Source: CAYRDC01 sp964422925
GTDB lineage: Bacteria > Bacteroidota > Bacteroidia > Chitinophagales > S012-47
Assembly: GCA_964422925.1 (NCBI GenBank)
Contig: CAYRDC010000008.1
Span: forward strand, 53,189 to 117,188
Length of the DNA: 64,000 nucleotides
Direction: 5' to 3'
A model generated the notes under the pieces. The model had not been told where the DNA came from and searched no databases. It was given only the letters and a program-made list of their open reading frames with translations. The translations under genes and the position numbers were made by a program. Position 1 is the stretch's first letter, and every line of letters starts with the position of its first letter. Positions 1 to 8,308 of this stretch are shown here, one piece after another.

Positions 1-107
1 CTATTATGAGTTTAAAGTTACGATTTGTCGGGATATTTATGTTGGATGCTTTCAAAACCAGCTGTTGGTTACAATTATCAAGGCAGTCCTCTGGAAAGTC
101 ATTGCCA

Positions 108-121
108 TTGCCTGAAGGCAA
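108..121. repeat. Palindrome copy 1 (TTGCC-TGAA-GGCAA)
   Basis: A perfect 5-bp inverted repeat around a 4-nt loop, followed by CGG. It is related to a second copy at 223-236: the loops TGAA and TTCA are reverse complements, and both copies continue with GGCAACGG. It may be a short REP-like element or a chance palindrome. Confidence 0.4.
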
Positions 122-222
122 CGGATAAAAGGGAGGGAACAATTCAGGTATTTGCTGTTATTCAGCAGGCGGGTTAACCCCCCTGCTAAAAAAGTTGGAT
201 GCCTATTTCCGTCCATTCCCAC

Positions 223-236
223 TGCCTTCAGGCAAC
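223..236. repeat. Palindrome copy 2 (TGCC-TTCA-GGCA)
   Basis: The second copy of the palindrome at 108-121. It has a 4-bp stem with loop TTCA and is followed by ACGGG. The two copies lie about 115 nt apart in gene-free DNA. Confidence 0.4.
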
Positions 237-442
237 GGGAAACAGGCAAAACAAGATTTGGCTTCAGCCATGTTTTTGATAATTAACCATTCGAAGTGAG
301 CGATTGGCTTCAGGGCCGCAGGGTGAGGCAACCTGCAAAAAAATGCGCCTATTCTTATGAATGACCGGGTGCATGGGCAGGTTAACAACCAATAAAACAG
401 CCCTCCTATGTGTTGCGGTTGCATTGGCCTCGAAGGGCGATG

Positions 443-516
443 TGGAGTTGAGGGGACTCGAACCCCCGACTTCCTCGTTGCGAACGAGGCGCTCTGGCCA
501 GCTGAGCTACAACCCC
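443..516 (-). tRNA. tRNA-Ala (anticodon CGC)
   Basis: Read on the minus strand, this folds into a full cloverleaf. The acceptor stem is GGGGTTG/CAACTCC with discriminator A. The D-arm contains AGCTCAGCTGG, the anticodon stem is CCTCG/CGAGG around loop TTCGCAA, and the T-arm has GTTCGAGTC. The anticodon is CGC, reading GCG. The third acceptor pair is G3-U70, the main identity signal for alanyl-tRNA synthetase, which independently supports alanine. The CCA end is not encoded. A TATTTTTG box lies directly upstream, so the gene is probably transcribed alone. Confidence 0.95.
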
Positions 517-522
517 ATGCCG

Positions 523-530
523 CAAAAATA
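523..530 (-). promoter_or_regulatory. -7 box of the tRNA-Ala promoter
   Basis: On the minus strand TATTTTTG matches the Bacteroidota -7 consensus TAnnTTTG. It ends 6 nt before the first tRNA base, so transcription would start at or next to the mature 5' end. No clear TTG was seen at the -33 position. Confidence 0.55.
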
Positions 531-594
531 CAATCTTGTCATGGCTTTTTTACCCGGGGGCTACGGCTGTCCCCGGTAAATGATTGGGCACCAT

Positions 595-1011
595 TTATTT
601 CCTGAACAGGTACCGTGTCAGGAAAATACCTTCACCTTTGCCGCCCTGGGGGTCATAAGCCGGGCTCTGTACACCGGTGGATACGCTGACCAGTTCCCAT
701 CCCTGGCCGGCCAGCTCGGTGATTTTCTGCACAATCATTATGTCGTTCCCGTTGAGGTTGGACATATTAATGCCCACCATGCTGTAAAGGTTTTTCATTT
801 TAAACTCTTCCTGCTTCCCGCTGGGCCAGGTAACAAACATCCTGGAACGGCCCAACCCGCCAGGAATGATTGATTCCACGGTGGTAAGTTGAAGGAATTG
901 TTGCCCATCCTCGTGCCCGGAAGAAACCGGAGGGGCAAAAGCATACAACAGGCACATCAGAATAAAAAATACCAAACCTCCGGCCGACCAGTTTTTGACT
1001 TTCTGCTTCAT
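595..1011 (-). CDS. Small secreted protein with DUF4177-like C-terminus
   Basis: A 138-residue protein of unknown function. Residues 1-32 form a typical export signal: a basic start (MKQKVKNW), a hydrophobic stretch (FFILMCLLYAFA) and small residues. The C-terminal third has the pattern GQGWELVSVSTG followed by a strand ending FLTRYLFRK. This resembles the DUF4177 family, where a GWELV motif precedes a final beta strand. It follows the TrmH-like gene by 21 nt on the same strand and is probably co-transcribed with it. The export prediction is fairly secure; the family link is an inference from a short motif. Confidence 0.7.
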   Translation of the reverse strand: MKQKVKNWSAGGLVFFILMCLLYAFAPPVSSGHEDGQQFLQLTTVESIIPGGLGRSRMFVTWPSGKQEEFKMKNLYSMVGINMSNLNGNDIMIVQKITELAGQGWELVSVSTGVQSPAYDPQGGKGEGIFLTRYLFRK

Positions 1012-1032
1012 GGTGATTTTGGTTTTTACGGT

Positions 1033-1680
1033 TTAGGAAATATCGGTTTTTTTATCAATCCAACGATTCAGGGTCTCCTGATATTGTTTTTCAGTCATTC
1101 TGGAATTGTTGTAATATCCGGCTTTCAGGCGTTGCTGCATGGCTTCAAACAAGGTTACCGCGCAGGCCACTGATATGTTCAGGCTGCGGATCATGCCCAT
1201 TTGCGGAATACGGATATTGCCATCGGCTGCATCCAGCAGCTCCTGCGAAATGCCCTCATGCTCATTGCCGAAGGCCAGCGCAACGGAGGCCGTAAAATCG
1301 GTTTCATAGATACTGACGGCCGGGGCCCGAAGGTGGGTTACCAACAGGCGCCCATACCGCTTCCTGACTTCCCTGAGGCAGGAGGCCGTATCGCGGAAGA
1401 CATGAAGTCGAAGCCATTTCAGGGCGCTGGCCGAACTGCGTTTGCCCAGGTGTTTGCGGATGTCCTGTATATCTGTAATAATAAACACTTCATGCACCCC
1501 CACAGCATCACAGCTTCGCAAAACGGCTGAAATATTATGCGGGTCATGAACGAACTCGAGAATAACGCATAAATCGGGCTGCCGCTTTTTCAGCACCTCG
1601 TGAAAACGGTTTAGCCTTTTTTCCGTTACAGGCATTACCCGGTGGTTTGTTTGGCTCATAAACAGGACTGAAAATAGCAT
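1033..1680 (-). CDS. TrmH-like SpoU-family RNA 2'-O-methyltransferase
   Basis: A SPOUT-class enzyme expected to methylate a ribose 2'-OH of RNA from S-adenosylmethionine; closest in pattern to TrmH, which makes Gm18 in tRNA. All three SpoU motifs are present. Motif 1 is HDPHNISAVLRSCDAVG, motif 2 is ALAFGNEHEGIS and motif 3 is IPQMGMIRSLNISVACAV. The N-terminal RFHEVLKKRQPDL matches the helical lead of TrmH. The longest frame has 215 residues, but ATGs at 1659 and 1635 are also possible; the one at 1635 aligns best with the start of E. coli TrmH. It heads a minus-strand pair with the secreted protein at 595-1011. The family is certain; the exact RNA target is not. Confidence 0.9.
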   Translation of the reverse strand: MLFSVLFMSQTNHRVMPVTEKRLNRFHEVLKKRQPDLCVILEFVHDPHNISAVLRSCDAVGVHEVFIITDIQDIRKHLGKRSSASALKWLRLHVFRDTASCLREVRKRYGRLLVTHLRAPAVSIYETDFTASVALAFGNEHEGISQELLDAADGNIRIPQMGMIRSLNISVACAVTLFEAMQQRLKAGYYNNSRMTEKQYQETLNRWIDKKTDIS

Positions 1681-1808
1681 ATCGGAGGCAGAGCGGCAAA
1701 CTCCGGATTTCCTGCCGATTCACTTATTATATATATAGGTAAAACCGGACCTTGCAAATCTCATGGAAAATCAAGGCGTAAGGCGCTGTAAAAATTTTGA
1801 AAGGCGTG

Positions 1809-1839
1809 TTGTTTGTTCCCTATAATCTTTCTACCTTTG
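1809..1839 (+). promoter_or_regulatory. Promoter of the ribosomal superoperon
   Basis: TTG at 1809-1811, a 20-nt spacer and TACCTTTG at 1832-1839 fit the Bacteroidota housekeeping promoter. Transcription would begin near 1846, giving a leader of about 20 nt before rpsL. No other promoter this good was seen before the rplQ terminator. Confidence 0.8.
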
Positions 1840-1867
1840 CAATCCAAAATTTTCAAGATAGTAAAGA

Positions 1868-2242
1868 ATGCCTACTATTCAACAATTGGTACGTAAAGGG
1901 CGCAAGCGCGTCCAGTCGAAAAGCAAATCGCGCGCGCTGGACAGTTGCCCGCAGAAACGGGGGGTATGCACCCGTGTATATACCACAACGCCCAAGAAAC
2001 CGAATTCGGCCCTTCGGAAGGTGGCCAAAGTGCGTTTAACCAACGGGCCTGAAGTCATTGCCTATATCCCGGGCGAAGGGCATAACCTGCAGGAACACTC
2101 TATTGTTTTGATCCGGGGCGGCAGGGTAAAAGACCTGCCCGGAGTGCGTTACCACATTATCCGGGGCGCGCTTGATACAGCCGGGGTGGCTGACCGGAAA
2201 CAGGGCAGATCGAAATATGGTGCTAAAAAACCCAAGGAATAA
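1868..2242 (+). CDS. rpsL: 30S ribosomal protein S12
   Basis: S12 sits at the decoding centre of the 30S subunit and helps monitor codon-anticodon pairing. The 124-residue product is standard length. It has the TPKKPNSALR loop, with K43 intact, and the GGRVKDLPGVRYH loop with K88 and D89. These are the positions where streptomycin-resistance changes occur, so this is the drug-sensitive form. It is the first gene of the superoperon, and rpsG follows after 12 nt. An overlapping longer frame starting at 1797 is a shadow. Confidence 0.99.
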   Translation: MPTIQQLVRKGRKRVQSKSKSRALDSCPQKRGVCTRVYTTTPKKPNSALRKVAKVRLTNGPEVIAYIPGEGHNLQEHSIVLIRGGRVKDLPGVRYHIIRGALDTAGVADRKQGRSKYGAKKPKE

Positions 2243-2254
2243 GATTTATATAGC

Positions 2255-2725
2255 ATGAGAAAAGCGAGAGCGAAAAAACGGCCATTGCAACCCGATCCGG
2301 TTTACCAGGATTCGCTGGTTACGCGTTTTGTCAATAATCTGATGTGGAACGGGAAGAAATCGGTAGCTTTCCGGATTTTCTACGATGCCATGGAGATTAT
2401 TGAAAACCGTACCAAAGAATCCGGTTATGAAACCTGGAAAAAAGCTTTGAACAATGTGATGCCCGGGGTGGAAGTCAGAAGCCGCAGAATTGGCGGAGCT
2501 ACTTTTCAGATACCCACGGAGATCCGTCCTGACCGTAAGATTTCACTCACTATGAAGTGGATTATCAATTTTGCCCGTAAACGCAACGGACACTCCATGG
2601 CTGAAAAGCTGGCCGCTGAACTGATTGCCGCTTCCAAGGGAGAAGGTGGAGCGGTAAAGAAAAAGGAAGATACCCACCGTATGGCCGAAGCCAACAAAGC
2701 TTTCGCACATTTCAGAGCAAGATAA
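2255..2725 (+). CDS. rpsG: 30S ribosomal protein S7
   Basis: S7 starts assembly of the 30S head domain by binding the 3' domain of 16S rRNA and lines the E site. The 156 residues are the usual length. The start MRKARAKKRP, the helix RFVNNLMWNGKKSVAF and the C-terminal HRMAEANKAFAHFRA are characteristic. It lies between rpsL and fusA as in the classic str operon. Confidence 0.99.
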   Translation: MRKARAKKRPLQPDPVYQDSLVTRFVNNLMWNGKKSVAFRIFYDAMEIIENRTKESGYETWKKALNNVMPGVEVRSRRIGGATFQIPTEIRPDRKISLTMKWIINFARKRNGHSMAEKLAAELIAASKGEGGAVKKKEDTHRMAEANKAFAHFRAR

Positions 2726-2750
2726 TAAAGCCCGCATATAGAATTAAGAA

Positions 2751-4880
2751 ATGGCAAGAGATTTAAGTAAAACCAGGAACATAGGGATTGCAGCGCATAT
2801 TGATGCGGGTAAGACAACTACGACCGAACGGATCCTGTTCTACACCGGCATCAATTATAAAATAGGTGAGGTGCATGAAGGCGCTGCCACTATGGACTGG
2901 ATGGACCAGGAAAAGGAGCGCGGCATTACCATTACATCAGCTGCGACTACCACTTTCTGGAATTATCCTACTGACCAGGGAAAACACTTGCCCGAAACCC
3001 AGCAGTATAAGATAAACATCATTGACACCCCGGGACACGTTGATTTTACGGTTGAGGTGGAACGGTCGCTGCGGGTATTGGATGGCGTGGTTGCCTTATT
3101 TTGCGCGGTGGGCGGTGTGGAGCCGCAGTCTGAAACGGTCTGGCGCCAGGCCAACCGCTATAAAGTGCCCCGTATCGGGTTTGTAAACAAAATGGACCGC
3201 CAGGGAGCCGATTTCCTGGGTGTGGTTCAGCAGGTAAAGGAAAAGCTTGGGGCTAATCCTATTCCTGTTCAACTTCCGATTGGCGCTGAAGAAACTTTCC
3301 GCGGGGTGGTCGACCTGGTTACCGGAAAAGCCATCATCTGGGATGAAGATAATTATGGCATGACCTACAAGGTAGTGCCCATCCCCGAGGATATGAAAGA
3401 GCAGGTGGATGAATACCGTGAAAAACTGATAGAATCCATTGCCGAATATGATGACAGCCTGCTGGAAAAATATTTTGAAGCCCCCGAAACAATTTCAGAA
3501 GATGAGGTGCGTGCCGCCATCCGCCAGGCTACCATTGACCTGACCATTATTCCGATGATGTGCGGCTCGGCATTCAAAAACAAAGGGGTGCAGGCCCTGC
3601 TGGATGCTGTGGTGGCTTACCTGCCCAGTCCGCTCGATCTTGAGGCCATCAGGGGCGTCAACCCCAGGACCGAGAAAGAAGAAGTGCGCGAGCCGGATGC
3701 CAGCGAACCTTTCGCGGCTCTGGCTTTTAAAATAATGACCGACCCCTATGTGGGCCGCCTGGCCTTTTTCCGGGCTTACTCCGGGAAACTGCATGCCGGC
3801 TCTTACGTGCTGAATAATCGTACCGGAAAAAAGGAAAGAATTTCACGGATTCTGCAGATGCATGCCAACAAACAAAACCCCATTGACGTGATCGAAGCCG
3901 GTGACATCGGGGCAGCAGTTGGCTTCAAGGACATAAAAACAGGCGACACGCTTACTGATGAAAAGCACCCCTTGGTGCTTGAGAGCATAGACTTTCCCGA
4001 CCCGGTGATCAGCGTGGCGGTGGAAGCCAAGTCGCAGAAAGACGTGGACAAGCTAACTAACGGCCTGCTGAAACTGGCCGAGGAAGACCCGACTTTCCGC
4101 ATCAAGGTGGATGAGAAAACCGGCCAGACCATTATCAGCGGCATGGGCGAGCTGCACCTCGAAGTGCTGGTCGACCGCCTGAAGCGGGAGTTCAAGGTGG
4201 AATGCAACCAGGGCGCCCCGCAGGTGGCCTACAAGGAAGCCATCACAAAGACCGTGGAGCACCGCGAACTGTTCAAAAAGCAAACCGGTGGCCGGGGCAA
4301 GTTTGCCGATATCGTGTTTGAAATCGGCCCGGTCGATGAAGGCATGCACGGGCTGCAGTTCATCAATGATATTTATGGCGGGGCCATTCCGAGGGAATTC
4401 ATTCCGGCCGTTGAAAAAGGATTTAAGGCGGCCATGGAAAACGGGCCCTTGGCAGGGTTCCCCCTGGAAAGCCTGAAAGTACGCTTGTTCGATGGCTCGT
4501 TCCACCCGGTGGATTCCGATACGGTTTCGTTTGAAATCGCAGCTATGCAGGGATTCCGCCATTCGGTACAGAAAGCCGGCCCCCAGTTGCTGGAACCCAT
4601 TATGAAACTGGAAGTAGTGACCCCGGAAGAATTCACCGGTGACGTGGTTTCCGACATCAACCGCAGGCGGGGCATTATGGAAGGGATGGAAATGAAAGGC
4701 ACTTCACAGGTCATCAAGGCCAAGGTGCCGCTGTCGGAAATGTTTGGATACGTTACCGCCCTGCGCACCATAACCAGTGGCAGGGCTACCTCGATAATGG
4801 AATTTTCACATTACGCGCCTACCCCGGCCAATATTGCCGAGGAAGTGGTGGCACAAATTCAGGGAAAAGTAAAAGTCTGA
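2751..4880 (+). CDS. fusA: Elongation factor G
   Basis: A translational GTPase that drives movement of tRNAs and mRNA after peptide transfer and, with RRF, helps recycle ribosomes. The 709 residues match full-length EF-G. The P-loop is AHIDAGKTT at 15-23; RGITITSA (switch I), DTPGH and NKMD follow in order, then domains II to V. The C-terminal part has GELHLEVLVDRL and the domain IV/V segment RRRGIMEGMEMKG. It follows rpsG by 25 nt and precedes rpsJ by 6 nt. No tuf gene lies between them, so the str and S10 clusters are directly joined. Confidence 0.98.
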   Translation: MARDLSKTRNIGIAAHIDAGKTTTTERILFYTGINYKIGEVHEGAATMDWMDQEKERGITITSAATTTFWNYPTDQGKHLPETQQYKINIIDTPGHVDFTVEVERSLRVLDGVVALFCAVGGVEPQSETVWRQANRYKVPRIGFVNKMDRQGADFLGVVQQVKEKLGANPIPVQLPIGAEETFRGVVDLVTGKAIIWDEDNYGMTYKVVPIPEDMKEQVDEYREKLIESIAEYDDSLLEKYFEAPETISEDEVRAAIRQATIDLTIIPMMCGSAFKNKGVQALLDAVVAYLPSPLDLEAIRGVNPRTEKEEVREPDASEPFAALAFKIMTDPYVGRLAFFRAYSGKLHAGSYVLNNRTGKKERISRILQMHANKQNPIDVIEAGDIGAAVGFKDIKTGDTLTDEKHPLVLESIDFPDPVISVAVEAKSQKDVDKLTNGLLKLAEEDPTFRIKVDEKTGQTIISGMGELHLEVLVDRLKREFKVECNQGAPQVAYKEAITKTVEHRELFKKQTGGRGKFADIVFEIGPVDEGMHGLQFINDIYGGAIPREFIPAVEKGFKAAMENGPLAGFPLESLKVRLFDGSFHPVDSDTVSFEIAAMQGFRHSVQKAGPQLLEPIMKLEVVTPEEFTGDVVSDINRRRGIMEGMEMKGTSQVIKAKVPLSEMFGYVTALRTITSGRATSIMEFSHYAPTPANIAEEVVAQIQGKVKV

Positions 4881-4886
4881 TAAGCC

Positions 4887-5192
4887 ATGACACAGAAAAT
4901 ACGGATTAAGCTGAAATCCTATGATCACAACCTTGTAGACAAATCGGCTGAAAAGATTGTCAAAACCGTGCGTAATGCGGGCGCGGTGGTCAGTGGGCCG
5001 ATTCCATTGCCTACCAAACGCAAGGTCTTTACCATATTGCGTTCGCCCCATGTAAACAAAAAGGCGAATGATCAGTTTCAGCTGACCACTTACAAAAGGC
5101 TGATGGACATTTACAGTTCCACCTCGAAAACAATTGACGCGCTGATGAAACTGGAATTACCCAGTGGAGTAGACGTGGAAATAAAAGTATAA
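4887..5192 (+). CDS. rpsJ: 30S ribosomal protein S10
   Basis: S10 is a 30S head protein; in many bacteria it also serves as NusE in antitermination complexes. It has 101 residues, the normal size. RIKLKSYDHNLVD opens the fold. The loop region PLPTKRKVFTILRSPHVNKK is the usual rRNA-contacting extension. It is the first gene of the S10 cluster. Confidence 0.98.
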   Translation: MTQKIRIKLKSYDHNLVDKSAEKIVKTVRNAGAVVSGPIPLPTKRKVFTILRSPHVNKKANDQFQLTTYKRLMDIYSSTSKTIDALMKLELPSGVDVEIKV

Positions 5193-5212
5193 ACAGGGAT
5201 TAACACAGGAAT

Positions 5213-5830
5213 ATGAAAGGAATAATCGGAAAAAAGCTGGGCATGACGAGCATCTTCCTGGAAGATGGCCGAAATATAGCCTGCACAGTGATAGAAGCCG
5301 GTCCCTGTGTGGTTACCCAGGTAAAAACCGAAGACACGGACGGGTATAATGCGATTCAGCTTGGGTTTGACGAGCGCAAGGAGAAGAATACTCCGAATCC
5401 TTTGAAGGGTCATTTTGCAAAAGCTGGAACCACACCCAAAAAGAAGGTGGTCGAATTCCGGGATTTTGACATTGATGTAAAACCCGGTGATGAAATCTCG
5501 GTCAGCATTTTTGAAGAAGGCGAAGTGATTGATGTGGTGGGCACCTCCAAGGGAAAGGGTTTCCAAGGGGTGGTTAAACGGCACGGGTTCCACGGAGTGG
5601 GCATGGCCACGCACGGCCAGCACAACCGGCAGCGTGCCCCCGGATCCATCGGTATGTCTTCTACGCCATCACGAGTGCTGAAAGGGCAACGCATGGCAGG
5701 CCGCACAGGAGGCAAACGTGTAAAAGTTATTGACCTGACGATAATGAAAGTATTACCTGAAAGGAATGTGCTGTATGTGAGCGGGGCAGTGCCCGGTCCG
5801 AAAGGCGGTTATGTAATCATTACCAATTAA
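5213..5830 (+). CDS. rplC: 50S ribosomal protein L3
   Basis: L3 is an early-assembling 50S protein whose long loop reaches toward the peptidyl-transferase centre. The 205 residues are normal. MKGIIGKKLGMTSIF is the typical N-terminus, and the loop HGQHNRQRAPGSIGMSS with the glutamine usually methylated by PrmB is present. rplD starts 2 nt after its stop. Confidence 0.98.
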   Translation: MKGIIGKKLGMTSIFLEDGRNIACTVIEAGPCVVTQVKTEDTDGYNAIQLGFDERKEKNTPNPLKGHFAKAGTTPKKKVVEFRDFDIDVKPGDEISVSIFEEGEVIDVVGTSKGKGFQGVVKRHGFHGVGMATHGQHNRQRAPGSIGMSSTPSRVLKGQRMAGRTGGKRVKVIDLTIMKVLPERNVLYVSGAVPGPKGGYVIITN

Positions 5831-5832
5831 CC

Positions 5833-6459
5833 ATGAAAGTAGATATACTGAACATAGAGGGGCAACCGACTGGCCGCAAAGCGGATCTTCCAAAAGAGAT
5901 CTTTGGCATTGAGCCGAACGACCATGTGCTGTACCTGGCCGTGAAACAATACCTGGCCAACAGGCGGCAGGGCACGCACAAAACCAAGGAAAGGAGTGAA
6001 CTGAGCGGTTCCACCCGGAAACTGAAAAGGCAGAAGGGAACCGGTACGGCCCGTGCCGGGGATATCAAGAACCCGCTGTTCCGCGGAGGCGCCCGCGTGT
6101 TCGGGCCCAGGCCGAGGGATTACCGGTTCAAGCTGAACAAAAAAGTGAAGGTGCTGGCCCGGAAATCCGCGTTGAGCTATAAAGCCAAAGAAAAGGGCAT
6201 TATCGTAGTCGAAGATTTCAAAATAGACGAACCACGAACGCGCAGCATGGTGCGGCTGATGGAAAACCTCGGCATCGGCAATGAAAAGGCCCTCTTCCTG
6301 GTGCATGAAACCGACCGCAACCTGTACTTGGCCGGACGGAATCTTCCGAACGCGCAGGTAGACCTGGCGGCCAACTTGAATACTTACGAAGTGATTCATG
6401 CCAGGAAACTGGTATTGTCAGAAAGCGCCCTGGGAGTGATTAAAGAAATCCTGGGCTAA
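5833..6459 (+). CDS. rplD: 50S ribosomal protein L4
   Basis: L4 lines the nascent-peptide exit tunnel. It has 208 residues. The tunnel loop GTHKTKERSELSGSTRKLKR with the following KGTGTARAGDIKNPLFRGG is clear, as is the RDYRFKLNKKVK segment. In E. coli, L4 represses the S10 operon; no matching leader hairpin can be judged here because the gene is internal to a much longer operon. Confidence 0.98.
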   Translation: MKVDILNIEGQPTGRKADLPKEIFGIEPNDHVLYLAVKQYLANRRQGTHKTKERSELSGSTRKLKRQKGTGTARAGDIKNPLFRGGARVFGPRPRDYRFKLNKKVKVLARKSALSYKAKEKGIIVVEDFKIDEPRTRSMVRLMENLGIGNEKALFLVHETDRNLYLAGRNLPNAQVDLAANLNTYEVIHARKLVLSESALGVIKEILG

Positions 6460-6475
6460 AACAGAAAAAGTTGTT

Positions 6476-6772
6476 ATGGCAACAGATGTATTACTAAAAC
6501 CGATTATCACCGAAAAGATGACCATACTGGGCGAGAAACTCAACCAGTATGCATTCAAGGTGGACCGCAAGGCCAATAAAGTCGAGATAAAGAAAGCCGT
6601 GGAACGCATGTACAATGTGTCGGTGGTGAAAGTTCGGACGGTGAATATGCCGGCCAAGGCGACTGCCCGCTGGACGAAAGCGGGGGTGATCAAGGGGCGC
6701 AAAAGCGCCTACAAAAAGGCAATCGTCACGTTGGCCGAAGGAGATACCATTGATTTTTACAGCAATATTTAA
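6476..6772 (+). CDS. rplW: 50S ribosomal protein L23
   Basis: L23 lies at the tunnel exit and is the docking point for trigger factor and SRP. The product has 98 residues. The start LLKPIITEKMT and the segment YAFKVDRKANKVEIKKAVE are family signatures. rplB begins 9 nt downstream. Confidence 0.98.
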   Translation: MATDVLLKPIITEKMTILGEKLNQYAFKVDRKANKVEIKKAVERMYNVSVVKVRTVNMPAKATARWTKAGVIKGRKSAYKKAIVTLAEGDTIDFYSNI

Positions 6773-6781
6773 GCGCAGGCA

Positions 6782-7612
6782 ATGGCATTGAAAAAATTTA
6801 AACCGGTAACACCGGGTACGCGATTCAGGATTGGAAATGCTTTCGCGGAGATCACAAAAACCACTCCGGAGAAAAGCCTGCTGGCCCCGTTGAAAAGGTC
6901 AGGTGGCCGTAACCATGACGGTAAAATGACCATGCGGTATATCGGGGGCGGTCATAAACGCAGGTACAGGATTATTGATTTCAAACGGGACAAGCATGGT
7001 GTTCCCGCTACCGTGAAAGCTGTTGAATATGATCCCAACCGGAGCGCCTTTATTGCCCTGCTGTATTACGCGGACGGTGAAAAGCGCTATATGCTGGCTC
7101 CCGAAGACCTGAAAGTGGGCGACCGTGTGGAAGCCGGCCCGGGTGTGGCTCCTGAACTGGGGAATGCCCTGCAGCTGAAAGATATCCCCCTGGGAACCGT
7201 GGTGCACAATATTGAGATCACCCCAGGCAAGGGGGGACAGATTGCGCGCAGTGCGGGAGCAAGCGCTCAGTTGACGGCCAAGGAAGGTAAATATGCCGTA
7301 CTGAAAATGCCCAGTGGGGAAACCCGGATGATTTTGCAGAATTGCATGGCTACGGTAGGAACTGTTTCCAATTCAGACCATAACCTGGAGTCATACGGGA
7401 AAGCAGGTCGTAAGCGCTGGGTTGGTCGCAGACCCAGAACAAGAGGGGTGGCCATGAACCCGGTAGACCACCCGATGGGAGGAGGAGAAGGAAAAGCTTC
7501 CGGAGGCCATCCGCGTTCGCGCAAAGGTCTCTATGCCAAAGGGTTGAAAACGCGCAACAAGAAAAAGTACAGCCAGCGGCTGATTATTAGCAAGAAAAAC
7601 AAACGGAAATAA
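6782..7612 (+). CDS. rplB: 50S ribosomal protein L2
   Basis: L2 is a core 50S protein needed for subunit joining and peptidyl-transferase activity. It has 276 residues. Markers are RNHDGKMTMRYIGGGHKRRYR near the N-terminus and the C-terminal AMNPVDHPMGGGEGKASGGH, which holds the histidine loop near the active centre. It is followed by rpsS after 5 nt, the conserved S10-cluster order. Confidence 0.98.
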   Translation: MALKKFKPVTPGTRFRIGNAFAEITKTTPEKSLLAPLKRSGGRNHDGKMTMRYIGGGHKRRYRIIDFKRDKHGVPATVKAVEYDPNRSAFIALLYYADGEKRYMLAPEDLKVGDRVEAGPGVAPELGNALQLKDIPLGTVVHNIEITPGKGGQIARSAGASAQLTAKEGKYAVLKMPSGETRMILQNCMATVGTVSNSDHNLESYGKAGRKRWVGRRPRTRGVAMNPVDHPMGGGEGKASGGHPRSRKGLYAKGLKTRNKKKYSQRLIISKKNKRK

Positions 7613-7617
7613 CGGAT

Positions 7618-7887
7618 ATGGCCAGATCGCTAAAAAAAGGACCCTATGTATCCTATAAGCTGAACCGGAAAGTTCAGGCAATGAATGAATCCAGGAAGAA
7701 ACAAGCTATCAAAACCTGGTCGCGCAGGTCAATGATTATCCCGGATTTTGTAGGCCATACTTTCCTGGTGCATAACGGGAAACAATTCATCCCGGTGTTC
7801 ATTACCGAAAATATGGTTGGGCACAAACTGGGTGAATTCGCTCCGACAAGAAATTTTAGAGGTCATTCATCCAAGAAGATCAAATAA
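7618..7887 (+). CDS. rpsS: 30S ribosomal protein S19
   Basis: S19 binds 16S rRNA in the 30S head and contacts the A-site tRNA region with S13. The 89 residues are standard. MARSLKKGPYV, the segment TWSRRSMIIPDFVGHTF and GEFAPTRNFRGHS identify the family. Confidence 0.98.
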   Translation: MARSLKKGPYVSYKLNRKVQAMNESRKKQAIKTWSRRSMIIPDFVGHTFLVHNGKQFIPVFITENMVGHKLGEFAPTRNFRGHSSKKIK

Positions 7888-7897
7888 GAACTGAAGA

Positions 7898-8299
7898 ATG
7901 GAAGCTGTCGCCAGATTACGTAATAACAGAGGTTCAGCCCGGAAAGCCCGGCTGGTTGCCGATCTGATCAGGGGCAAAGATGTATATGAAGCACTGAACA
8001 TATTGCACTACTCACGCAAAAAGACTTCAGAGCGGATGGAAAAACTGCTGGAGTCAGCCATCAACAACTGGGTTCAGAAAAACGAAGGGCTGAAACCGGA
8101 AGACAGTAATCTGTATGTAAAAACCATCACAGTAGATGGCGGGCCTATGCTGAAACGGTACCGTCCGGCTCCTTTCGGGCGGGCACACCGTATCCGGAAG
8201 CGGTCCAGCCATATCACTCTGGTGGTGGACAGCCGCACGCTTCAGCAGGAAGAAAAAATCACTGAACCAAAAGAAACAACCGAAGAGCAGGAGGCTTAA
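7898..8299 (+). CDS. rplV: 50S ribosomal protein L22
   Basis: L22 has a beta-hairpin that lines the exit tunnel. It has 133 residues. The core spans LRNNRGSARKARLVADLIRG to the hairpin GPMLKRYRPAPFGRAHRI. After the core, which ends near VVDSRT, a tail of about 20 residues rich in glutamate and lysine follows (EEKITEPKETTEEQEA). L17 of the same operon has a far longer tail of similar character. Confidence 0.97.
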   Translation: MEAVARLRNNRGSARKARLVADLIRGKDVYEALNILHYSRKKTSERMEKLLESAINNWVQKNEGLKPEDSNLYVKTITVDGGPMLKRYRPAPFGRAHRIRKRSSHITLVVDSRTLQQEEKITEPKETTEEQEA

Positions 8300-8308
8300 A
8301 CTATCTGT

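Larger units (their letters stand above)
1..442. other. Non-coding left edge
   Basis: I find no convincing gene here. The open frames are short, have no recognisable domain and no good start context. The stretch holds two related palindromes (listed separately) and lies downstream of the minus-strand tRNA-Ala. It could include a decayed gene or an untranslated tail of a gene beyond the window edge. Confidence 0.6.

Noticed and set aside
203..424. 73-residue minus-strand open frame at the left edge
   Set aside because: No domain and no start context; it crosses the second palindrome. Better explained as chance.
595..1680. Plus-strand open frames opposite the trmH-like and secreted genes
   Set aside because: They are short, lack motifs and lie fully inside recognised minus-strand genes.
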